Source of the DNA: Isoetes taiwanensis
Taxonomy: Eukaryota; Streptophyta; Lycopodiopsida; Isoetales; Isoetaceae
NCBI GenBank assembly: GCA_021234155.1
Contig: JAJEKV010000004.1
Location: 9,056,109-9,120,108 of the forward strand
Reading direction: 5' to 3'
DNA: 64,000 nt
Made by a program: the position numbers and the translations under genes. Position 1 is the stretch's first letter; every line of letters starts with the position of its first letter. The notes beneath the pieces were generated by a model. It did no database searches, had not been told where the DNA came from, and worked only from the letters and a program-made list of their open reading frames with translations. This document shows positions 55,014 to 64,000 of the stretch, piece after piece.

Positions 55014-57034
55014 TTATGCTTGCATGGTGTTTGGATGAGCGGCAGCCAGCTGCTGGAGCTGCCGCATCTTGGACACAAGCATGGCTCATACATGGTTTAC
55101 TTCAGCCCTACTGTCTCGCACTGGAACAACTACATGGGGATCATCCATAGCAGTTAGGGCTTCTTCCAGGATATCCACCGCATTGCTCAAGCTGACAGGT
55201 AGGCTACCACCATCTTCCAAGTTTGCGTCTTCATCCATTCAACATCGAAGTAAGCACCATTGACTGCAGCAGCATGCTCTTCAACACCGTGCCTCTCCTT
55301 GAATTCTGCATCTACGGGAATAAATGTAGAGAACGGAGGCGGATGAGAGGCATCTATGTTACCTTCACTGGCTGAACCTTCAACATGGGAGACTGCAACA
55401 CAAAATTAAAGCAATCAGTAACATGAAACATATAAGGGCATCTTAAGAACTCTACCATCCAATGTCAAAACTGTGGTCTACAATATCTAAAGGGATGTAA
55501 TCTTCAAAGAACAGGTGGCTGCCATGTATAGGAGGCATGAAAGCAGGCATTTCCTCGCGGTACTCTTCATCCCCTGGATAATCAACAATGTCTATCGTCC
55601 CAGTACCTATGGCGCCTTTTCCCCACTTTCTCTATTGGCTCCTCCCCTGGCGGCAGCCCATAAATCACACAGCGCACATCCTTGATGGAGGCATGATGCG
55701 GATCCAAGGTCAGCCTCCAAGCTGCCTCTACTATGTGATAACTGATTCGAGCGGAATTCCAAAGGGAGTACCCAGGCACTAGAAAGGGTGAACTTTCCAG
55801 TTCGCAGCATTCGAGCGATTGTGTAGCATAGGCTGGGAGTCCTTTGTTGTCTCCCATGATACAGGACAAAATGACTTGCCCAACCAAGCAAGTTCCTGTT
55901 ATCCAGCACCACACATCGCTTGATCTTGCCAGCTTCGTACAGAGCGTACAGATTCTTGCAACGTTGAAGCTGCTCAGGGGAGACCTCTTTCATATGATTT
56001 CTATAATGGAGTTTACCTGCATCTTTTAAACAGTATCTGAGCATCCCCTCTAAGCAACGCAAATGAGTATCCTTCAAGGCCTTGCAGAGAATGACACCAT
56101 CAGGTGGACGGTGATTCGTCCAGTCAAGAGCTTGCCTCAATCAGATATTCATAGCTGCAGGCGTGGTTGAAGGAACTCGAAACACACATTGCAAGTGGAG
56201 ATGATCAAGCTCGGAGCCACGCTCGACTGCCACCATGCCAGCCAAACAATCCGAATCTAAAAACTTGCATGCTCTCAAATAGTGTTCTTCAAGTATATCA
56301 GAGCCGCTTACTGTCACAGCCACGCTGACATCGAGCACATTGCTTTTCCCATCCTTCTCTGAATTCTTCTTCACCTCCTTCTCTTTCTTCTGTATGCACT
56401 TCTTCTCCTCTTTCTGCCTTTTTACCTTTTCTTGTTCCTCCATCTTCTCCCTCTGTCTCTTCTCTTTCTCCATCTGTTTCAACTTTTTGCTCTCCTCCTT
56501 TTGCAGCTGTCTGCTCTTCTTAAGCTCATCTCTTTCATTCTGTTCACAAATTACAACTCCAACATTCTTTCGTGGCCTGTCTCTCTTCCTTGTTGGCACA
56601 AAGCCCTCGCAGGCATTAGCCAAAATGCTCAGGTTACACTGAGCTCTCTCTGGTGGCAGCTGCAGCATCTTAGAAGGAACCTCTACAAAGGCACTACGAT
56701 GGAAAACCCGATGTGAATCAAGGCTCAGGAAGTCTTTGGGGGCCAGCGGATTCATGCTGTCCCTGGGCCTGGCAGCTCCAGCACTGCTGCTCTCCGGAGA
56801 TCGACTCTCCTCATCCACATACTCATGCATGCCCTGCACAGACCTAACACCTCTAGCAAGTTTTTTCAGCATTGACACAGACTGAAACATACCTCTGTCA
56901 CCTTCGCCAGACCCTTGGCTGCTCGGCATGCCGCTCCACAGAAAACAGACAAGAATGATGGCCTTGCATCCGTGCATCTCCAAGTACAAGCCAGCTCCAA
57001 CAAAATCGCTCAATCGATGCCAAGCGTAGCACAT
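55014..57034 (-). pseudogene. HUH/YxxK rolling-circle endonuclease gene, Replitron-like (broken)
   Basis: Minus-strand frame from 57034 (a more conservative ATG is at 56929) has a basic N-terminal region (PTRKRDRPRKNVGVVI), a long Lys/Glu coiled coil (56560-56350), then LDVSVAVTVSGSD, a probable strand-1 motif, and GSELDHLHLQCVFRVPS with H-L-H at 56203-56195 (HUH). After an in-frame TGA at 56143 (a CGA-to-TGA change would explain it) come WTNHRPPDGV and MLRYCLKDAGKLH, a YxxK motif with tyrosine at 56035-56033. Then SHFVLYHG, ARMLRTGKFTLSSAWV, a frameshift near 55755, AAWRLTLDPHHASIKDVR, another frameshift near 55605, and an acidic tail to 55452. An intron-like TTTTGTGTTGCAG acceptor at about 55396 leads to a coiled-coil exon ending at 55014. 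HUH plus a single YxxK tyrosine defines Rep-type nickases. Lack of a helicase and the downstream wording favour Replitron-type transposases over viral Reps. Confidence 0.65.
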
Positions 57035-57269
57035 CGGGCCTAATTCCTGCCAGGCAGGAGCCTACCCAGCCGAATCCGACCAGGCCTGAGGTCGGGCACC
57101 TGCTCAATGCCAAACGTCCTCGGTATGAGGACACTTCCAATCCCGCCGTCAACAATAGACCATTGTCCACAAAAAACCCAATCCAACGGCCCTTAAAGTT
57201 TCAACCCAAAAAAAAAACAAAAACACTCTCGGTTTCATTCATTGGGAAACCTACTAGCACCTTGTTTAA

Positions 57270-57357
57270 GAGGAGGTTAACCTCCTCCTCGAGGGGATTA
57301 TGCAAAATAACCCTCGAGGTCGGAGGCCGAGCCGAGAGGGTTATTTTGCATGATCCC
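57270..57357. other. strong palindromes 5' of the HUH gene
   Basis: GAGGAGGTTAACCTCCTC (57270-57287) is a perfect 18-bp palindrome. Just beyond, 57294-57315 and 57336-57357 form a 22-bp inverted repeat with one mismatch (core ATGCAAAATAACCCTC) around a 20-base GC-rich loop. A third near-palindrome GGAGGTTGACCTCC follows at about 57365. The core TTATGCAAAATAAC recurs at about 57977. Hairpins of this kind are typical nicking or termination sites for HUH enzymes; that role here is inference. Confidence 0.75.
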
Positions 57358-57374
57358 TAAGAGGTGGAGGTTGA

Positions 57375-58062
57375 CCTCCCTTAACCACTTGTCCGAACAG
57401 GTTCTGGCTTTATTTAGAATCGTGGTAAGGATTGATCCATTTCTGCTTCATCTACACCAACAAAACCTCTGTTTCGGCTTCATCTGCCCCACAACAAAGA
57501 CCTCTGTTTGTTTTTATCTGACACAACATAGGCCTCTGTTTCCGTTTGAACTGTAATAAAAGACCTCTGTTTCGGCTTCCATGAAACGACTTCCTAGCTA
57601 TTGATTGAAAGAGGGCTTCTTAGGAAGAAACAGTAAAAGCATATGGGCAACAAACCTGAGTTGAAGCTCGGAATCAGAGGTACATATGAAGCCCAAGCAG
57701 AGAGGTGCAGACGAATCAAAACGGCGAACTTGAGGTGCAGATAAAGCCGAAAGAATTATGCAATCAAAACAAAACAGAGGCGTTCAAAACAGAGGTCGGC
57801 AGGGATCTGCTTAAGCGATGGATTTGCTTTCGGATCGCTGTCACAAGAGGGAGCTGCAGGCAAAACAGAGGCACCCAAACAGAGCCATCGCAAAATATTT
57901 TCTCCCACGATTATGGCATATTCGGGAGATTATCGTAATAATCTCTAGAATATTCTTTAAAATAAAATATTCGGGAAGTTATGCAAAATAACTACTCCCC
58001 GATCCGACGGTGGACAACGGTTGGATTCAAATAACCTGCAAGGAGAAGTGGTTAAGAGGCTT
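57375..58062. mobile_element. foldback/MITE-like element with mirrored CCTCTGTTT arrays
   Basis: Ends CTTAACCACTTGTCC (left) and, read on the opposite strand, CTTAACCACTTCTCC (right) are inverted. Inside, CCTCTGTTT recurs about four times at 57465-57570, commonly with CGGCTTC, and its complement AAACAGAG(G) about four times at 57770-57880, commonly near GCCGAAA. The halves thus mirror each other. There is no coding sequence and no target duplication was fixed. Confidence 0.55.
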
Positions 58063-58265
58063 TCAACACGCTTTGATCCCAATCTAACCTCGGCAACATT
58101 TGTCAACGTGGCTTCCAGGGATTCTTTTGTGCTGTCGTTTTTCTCTTTTTAATTCCAAAAACTTATTGGACAGATCTCACAGGGTTCTACTTTGACATAG
58201 CGAACAACAGCGCGGTGCGATCATCCTTAGAACAATTGATGAAGCCTTAAATCGCACATTCCACA

Positions 58266-61200
58266 ATGTGGAGCTATCGCATTGTCCTACTTGTATGCGC
58301 CAATCTCTTCTCCGTAGTAAGATCTCTGTCTGGTGACACCACTCAAGATTTTTTTCAGAATCAAAGTTGGAGCGGTTCTTCTTCATTGCATGCAAATTTC
58401 TTGAGGCTTCTAAAGAATGATGGCTCTCTAGACATCAATTTGCTTGCAGGTTTAGCAGATAGTACTTATGTAGATGACTCTCTGTCAGCTAAGCAAAATA
58501 TATCTGGAGTAGTAGAAGAAGAGGACTATAAGACTCCTACATGGCCCAAATGCAAAGATGAGGTTTTTTATTATTGTGTTGCTGGTCTCCTCCCGATTCA
58601 CACTATTCGCTTAGCATTGTGCCTTAACACTTTCTTATAGGTCTGCTACAGCAATGTGCCACATACTCTACTGGTTGCTGATAAGGGAGGGCAGAATTGG
58701 ATTACAATCAAAAGGATTAAGTTCGTCTTCCCCAAAGGTAAGGCACGATTTGCATATTAGCTCGAGCAGATTGTACAGGTCTTTTCGTCTAAATCTAGCT
58801 TCCATTCTCTTTTAACCTCTGTTCACCATAGAGGTAAAGTCCATGATGATGACCTCGAACTCTACACCAGATAATAATTTTGCTGAACTGGGATCTCAAA
58901 ACCTATGATCAGTCTCACACGATTAAAACATTGATACATTCTCTCTTGTTAATTAGCATTTCTTGTACTGCCAACATAGATGGATACTCCCACTAATAAG
59001 GGAGCTGCAAAAGTACATGGTTGAGGCACCTATGTCGTCTGCCTGTCTTCAGGAAATGATTTTGGAGCCATATGCACAACAGCAAATTTGTAAAGGTTGG
59101 ATCACACAGCCGTGGACAAGGTAGAAGAAGCTTGAAGGTGAAGTGCGACGCGCTAAATTCCGTCTGAACAACTATTGTACTTGGTGCAATACAGCTTTCT
59201 ACAAGAATGGTATTCACAGGCCAGCACGGAACTTGACCATTTTTGCACGAGCTGGAAACAAAGCAAAAAAGCATTCAAAATAGAAGAGACCATTTTTGCA
59301 TGAACTGGAAACACAGTGGCGCTGAAAATGGTGTTATAGCACCTTCCTCTTCCTTTGGGTTACTTCTGCTTCTTTGCTTCTGATTTGCCATAGAACCAGG
59401 CAGTCTCCTTCACATATTAAGTATATTTTTTAGCATGCCATTTCCTATTTGCATCTATTATGAATATTAATTCTCAGCTGCACGAAATTCGTGGCCTCAG
59501 TTGATGCAGACAATACCAGATCTAGCTTTAAATCATAGTGCATATCTCACAATGTACCGGAATTCCTAGATGCCAGTATATGTTAATGGTGAATGACCTT
59601 ATTTGTTAGGCTATTTGGCATGAAAACTGTTTACAAATTCACAAGGACAAGATTTTCATGTACTTATCTCATCTATACAACTTTTATATCAATTATTTAA
59701 TAGAATGTCACAGGGTTTTGCTTTTGATACAGATATGCTGCCTATGACACCATGCCTATTTTGGAATCTAGTTGCGAGGGAAGGTTATACTTTGATCTGG
59801 CAGAAGACAACAAATGACTCGTCTTTTGGGCCATCATCTAGCAAGCTCCTGCCCTTAGATGACAAGGATCCCATTTTGGTTCGGTACTGTGTTCCCTTTC
59901 TTGTCTTCTAAATTTTGACAATTTCTTCTCTGTTTTTAATAAAAGGCTATGCAAAATAAACATTTGTAATTAAATCAAAGCTTATTGGTATATCCCCGTC
60001 TCTCGTGTAATGATATTAGTCTCATTGCCCTAAACTTATAGCCTATTTTCCACCTCAACCTAAATGATTAGGGGCTTGCAGAAATAAAGTCACCTGGTAA
60101 AAAGGTGTATTATTATGTTTTTAGAGCTAGTACAACAACTGTACAAGAATTAAAATGGAGAGCTGAATGAAACAAGATTAATATGCAGGGATGGTAATCT
60201 CTATCCTACTCCACACTTTCGAAATGCATGAGGGACACTCTTGCATGGGAGTAGGATCAGGCTTCCTTTCGCCTCTTTATCATTTAGATTTTGAAACAAG
60301 CTAGGGACTATTAGGGGGCAGTCATCAGTCCAGAGGTTGCCTCTAGGATTCTATCAGAAGCTTTTGAAAGGTGAAATTCAACCATTCATATGTAAGGGTG
60401 TTATATGCTGGCAATCTCTGGAGAGTAAAATAGAATAGAGTAGAGGAGAGATGACAATAGTCTTGGTTCGCCACTTAGTTTGACCAGATTGTGATTTTTC
60501 TATGGGTACGATTTTTATCTTTTTCAATACTTGCAATGTGTCCCTGAAGTCATGCATAGTATGATCAGCGTCACTAGGTTGCCTACGTCTCAACACCTGC
60601 AGCAAGCAAATTCAAATTCTGTGGATTCAAAGAGGAAGAAGTTGGTTGCTGATATCGTGGACATGAATGCGAGCTATGGAGGGTCTTGTTAACTCACTTT
60701 CATTTCAGCTCCCAACTTAACTTAAGTTCATTGTTCATAACTGTTGTTTTAATAACTGTTAAGTCATTTTTACGATATGCAGATTTTCATCCGCGCTGAT
60801 GTCTGAAAATGAGGAGGTGCCGAGCGTTGTACTAATGGCGGCTTTTAACACATTGCCTGTAATATATGATTGGAAGTGGACTGGCGTTGCTCATGATTGG
60901 TACCATATCGCCTTTCTTTTACTAGAAAAGTTTGTCATATCAGCATAGTTAACATTTCGTCGGCAGGTGCAAGGCATTTGGTGCCTATCCTCATTTATAT
61001 GATATTTTGCATTCCTTGACATCCCCTTATGGAGCAGCTTTGTGGACATTTATCTGGGGAGAAGCACATTCGACCTCAGATCAAGAACAAGATATCCAGT
61101 TCTCAATGCATAGCATAAAGCAAGCAGCAAAAAATGATGGCCCATCTAATCAGCAGAACTTTCTTCTTCTTCTGGTAACATTTGGGTTGATGGTCATTTT

Positions 61201-61285
61201 TATGTGGGAAATGTTTGGACCCCTGGTATTCATTTGTATCATCATCTTGGGGGGTCTTTGGTACCTGTTTATGACCAGCACCTAA
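58266..61285 (+). pseudogene. QUASIMODO2-like methyltransferase (DUF248/PMT) pseudogene with foreign C-terminus
   Basis: Exon 58266-58562 encodes a hydrophobic N-terminus (SYRIVLLVCANLFSVV, type II anchor-like) and ends DYKTPTWPKCKDE. A GT-AG intron leads to exon 58641-58737, VCYSNVPHTLLVADKGGQNW, the conserved PMT segment (WPxSRDxxWYxNVPHTxL). Later relics are FWNLVAREGYTLIWQKT at about 59755-59810 and VADIVDMNASYGG at about 60650-60687. Intron 60688-60782 and intron 60900-60966 then precisely give GFSSALMSENEEVP, NTLPVIYD, GVAHDWCKAFGAYPHLYDIL. After YDILHSL the family sequence is lost and a frame with a membrane segment (LLLLVTFGLMVIFMW, FICIIILGGLW) runs to 61285. The SAM-binding core is missing. 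Intact relatives are Golgi proteins linked to pectin methylation and cell adhesion. Confidence 0.8.
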
Positions 61286-62141
61286 AATCTGCCGGTCTAT
61301 ACTTGTTTTGCCTAGAGAAAAGGGAAAGGGACTATCGTTTCTAGATAGAGTAGTCAGTTGAATGGTTTGCTCCTAGAGTAGTCAGTTGAATGGTTTGCTC
61401 TCTGTTATCCTAGGATTTGGATGCAAGCTTTAGCCATCGACAATGAAGGCCTTGGCCTTTGAGGTCTATTAAAAGAGAATGTTTTATATCATATAATGCA
61501 ATCCATCCAGTATTAAAGTATCATGCTTAAAGTTAGATGTTGACAGCAATATGGCTTTGTATCATATAATGCAATCCATCCAGTATTAAAGTATCATGCT
61601 TAAAGTTGAATGTTGACAGCAATGGTTGTATGGCGCTCGTCATCTTTTATGCACCAACTCATTATCCATGTATCAGACTTACAGGTTTCTTTGCTGTGTT
61701 TGTTACAAGCTCTTACCCTTTAGACAAAAGCATACTTGAAAGTGCGCAGATGCTTATTCTAGCTCAAGGCAAGTTCTTGATATGAGGTCCCAGTAAACAT
61801 GGTTTACGAAAGGAGACGAGCCCTACGCAGAGATGGTTACATAAGTTCTTCTATGACTTCCTATGTGCAACGAACTATATGTTCCGGTCGGAGTACCTTG
61901 AATACCCATTTATATAGGTTTAAAATATATGCAGAAACTTTCTTAAAAGATCTAATCTGCCCTGCTAATTATCAATTCCAGCCGAACAGATCTCCTTTTT
62001 CCTTGACATTTTTTGACTAATTGCAAATCTGAGCCCTTTCAAAACAATTATCGAAAGTATCTTAAGTAAATATGTATACACAACAATTTTTGCCTCATTT
62101 GGGCTGGAAGCTTGGTGCACGCCCTGAGGCGCGGAGGCTGA
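61286..62141. other. intergenic DNA with two tandem duplications
   Basis: A ~27-bp duplication (AGAGTAGTCAGTTGAATGGT core) occurs at about 61346-61400. A ~71-bp tandem duplication (ATCATATAATGCAATCCATC start, GTTGACAGCAAT end) occurs at 61489-61630 with few differences. No gene was recognised. Confidence 0.7.
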
Positions 62142-62379
62142 TGTTAGAACACGTTGCAAAGTTGTGTAAGAAGTAGACCTAATAAAACAAAAGTCTGCAC
62201 TTGTTATACACCTGATTAGTGTTTAACGAAACCCTAAATGTTAGGAATGTGTTTTGGCTTTGTTTTGGGAGCTTACTGAGTGAGTGCTTTGCCTCTTCCT
62301 AAAAGTTAGAATGGCTGTTCTATATTTGGTGTTATGCTGTTTTCTCAAATTGCTTTTGAATGGAAGTCAATTGTTTTCA
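62142..62379 (+). repeat. possible copia LTR with adjoining PBS
   Basis: TGGCATAAGAGCA at 62380-62392 differs from the initiator tRNA-Met PBS (TGGTATCAGAGC) at two positions and lies upstream of copia gag sequence. A 5' LTR could therefore end TTTTCA at 62379; a TGTTAG at 62142 is one candidate start. The ends do not form an inverted repeat, and the second LTR is outside the window, so this remains tentative. Confidence 0.3.
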
Positions 62380-62559
62380 TGGCATAAGAGCATACACCTG
62401 AACTGATTTTGAACAGCAAGGATTGCAGCACAGCTTCGAGACTGTAGCCCAAATCACCAAAGGACAAACACCCATCCACAGAAGACTTCGCAGTGGTAGA
62501 GCTTGAATGGTAGTGCTTGATTAAAGGGCTACAGAAGGATTGGGCAAGCAAAGAGTCGA

Positions 62560-64000
62560 ATTTTGAAGTATTTGGATGACATTCTCATGCCCCAGATTGC
62601 AGAAGCCAATTCAGCCATGGAAGCTTAGGAACAACTTGAGAGGTCTTCTAGAAGGAAGCACTTCTCTATTCAAGCCAACCTTTACAACACTATGTGCAAC
62701 ACCAAACTCAAGGAGTGTGATTATGTAGAAGAATACATGGGTGCCATTCGACAAGCAGCTAAGCAACTGCAAGGCATGTAGAAGGCTCTAGATAATGATG
62801 TGATAGTAGGGGCATTGTTGCTTGGATTACTTTCTAGTTATAACAATATAAAGAATATCATTGGATTAGTAGAGAAAGTAGAGGTTGAGTGGGCATGTCA
62901 ACAACTTCTTCTTGAATGAAGAAACCAAGGAAATACGAGATACCAAAAGATCTGGGACCAAAGACAGTCATGAAAGATGGGGGCAAGGAAGAAACTTGAA
63001 TATATTGCCAATGTAACAAAGTTGGACATATAAAGAAGCATTGCTAGAAGAACCTGATAAGAGAAAAAGAAGAGAAAATCCAAAAGACGAGGAAAAGAAG
63101 GGTAAGTACAAAGAAGGTCCAAAGAGGAAGAGAGAAGATTCTAAAGCACACAAAGCAACTGATAACAATTCGTCTGAAGTAGAAGAAAGAGAATTTGATG
63201 ATGATTATGCTGGAAAAGCATTTTTTGCCTCATCTGAACCTATACCAAACATCATTCTTATGGTTAATGGTTTGTTTAACTTCCTTGTTTCAAATACTTC
63301 AAACTACTTAATCTCATATTCTATTCTATTCTATATTGTATGGAGAACCAATGATACCACATCCTCATGTTTCTTAGCTTCCTGGACTCGGACTCAGGAG
63401 CAAGTGAGCATATGACTCATGCGGCGCGGCAGAGAGATCTATTCTCAAATTACACCGCAAACAAGACAGGCAAAAAAGTAAGAATAGGCAAGGGGAGACT
63501 TGACATTGCAGGGGTCGGCTGTGTGAACCTTGCAGCTCTTCCTTAAGAATGTGTGGCATGTACCAAACCTTGAAGCTAACCTCTTGTCCATATCCATGAT
63601 GGATGATACACGTTATATTATAGATTTTGGCAATCGGAGATGCATTGTTAAGAATAAACAGGAGGAAATCATTGCCAAAGGAGAGAAGGTTGGCAATATC
63701 TATCAATTAAGTTGGGCATCCAATCCCAATGCAGCATTCCCGGCTGTCAAGGTGCATGCAACAAAGACTTGGCATGAGTGAATGGACATGCAAACTATCT
63801 TTTGTTGAACCAAATGCAGGAACAGAAACTTATGGCAGGGTTACCCAGCATTTGCAAACCACAAACTTTATGTGAAGGTTTTGTCTTAGGGAAGTTAAAA
63901 CGAAAAACCTGCAGAAAGGAAAAAGGAGAAAGCAAAAGGGGCATCACATCAGTTGGAATTATTACATCTTGATTTGTAAGGACCAGCCAACATCATATTA
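62560..64000 (+). pseudogene. Ty1/copia gag-protease-integrase, continues past window
   Basis: gag: SIQANLYNTMCNTKLKECDY, EYMGAIRQAAKQLQGM, ALLLGLLSSYNNIKNIIGL (62660-62870), then a Lys-rich linker. The protease signature FLDSDSGASEHMTHAARQRD is at about 63380-63440, followed by TGKKVRIGKGRLDIAGVG and, after a frame change, GAG-pre-integrase VWHVPNLEANLLSISM. Near the right end are a degenerate zinc-binding CEGFVLGKL-like stretch and LELLHLDL (integrase start). Stops at about 62780 and 62918 and several frame changes show it is inactive. It differs clearly from the minus-strand copia at 44-52 kb. Confidence 0.88.

Noticed and set aside
56340-56716. Plus-strand F/S/L-rich frames at the HUH gene
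   Set aside because: They are antisense to the Lys/Glu coiled-coil coding region.
55014-57034. Endogenous geminivirus-type Rep as an explanation for the HUH motifs
   Set aside because: No helicase (Walker) region follows the YxxK motif, the N-terminal coiled coil is unlike viral Reps, and downstream wording fits a transposase better. Kept only as a low-probability alternative.

Overview
The window is nuclear DNA of a land plant. It is AT-rich and dominated by retrotransposons, with few host genes. The evidence for a plant is a five-exon MscS-like (MSL10-type) channel gene, a decayed QUASIMODO2-type methyltransferase (DUF248/PMT) gene, an orphan MAP-kinase exon, plant L1-type LINEs with APE endonuclease and zf-RVT domains, and Ty1/copia elements primed by initiator tRNA-Met. 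RTE-like LINEs beside a possible Replitron-like HUH endonuclease gene suggest a large non-seed-plant genome (fern, lycophyte or bryophyte); that placement is inference.

Layout. 0-8.7 kb: two copies of a ~1 kb segmental duplication (1-967 and 7640-8639), each carrying part of a tandem miniature LTR-retrotransposon (TRIM-like) array. Between them lie an inverted LINE fragment, two degenerate satellites and a decayed gene of unknown family. 9.7-12.8 kb (minus): the only gene that looks intact, an MSL channel whose five exons join in frame to 829 codons. 13-15 kb: small repeats and an RTE-type reverse-transcriptase fragment. 15.26-22.15 kb: two head-to-tail non-coding units with shared ends, purine-rich on the plus strand; class unresolved. 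22.8-25 kb: a MAPK exon relic and a GC-rich LINE-like 3' end. 25.4-44.3 kb: stacked LINEs in both orientations. These include a 4.8 kb L1-type copy with target-site duplications and a three-level nest in which a foldback composite sits in an L1 LINE that sits in an RTE-like LINE. 44.4-51.7 kb (minus): a complete but dead Ty1/copia element with 5-bp target duplication, itself carrying a second copy of the foldback composite and a MITE. 55.0-57.0 kb (minus): a broken gene with HUH and YxxK motifs (Rep-type rolling-circle endonuclease, Replitron-like), with strong palindromes and a foldback element at its 5' side. 58.3-61.3 kb: QUA2-like pseudogene with correct splice junctions but a foreign C-terminus. 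62.5-64 kb: the start of another copia element, cut by the window end.

How it fits together. Nearly all sequence outside the MSL gene reflects rounds of transposition, truncation and nesting. The mobile material most worth following is (i) the HUH gene and its adjacent palindromes, (ii) the foldback composite present at two sites, (iii) the 15-22 kb paired non-coding units, and (iv) a LINE/SINE 3'-end family whose microsatellite tail differs between copies. Exon boundaries and motifs were assigned by reading the sequence; no database search was run.
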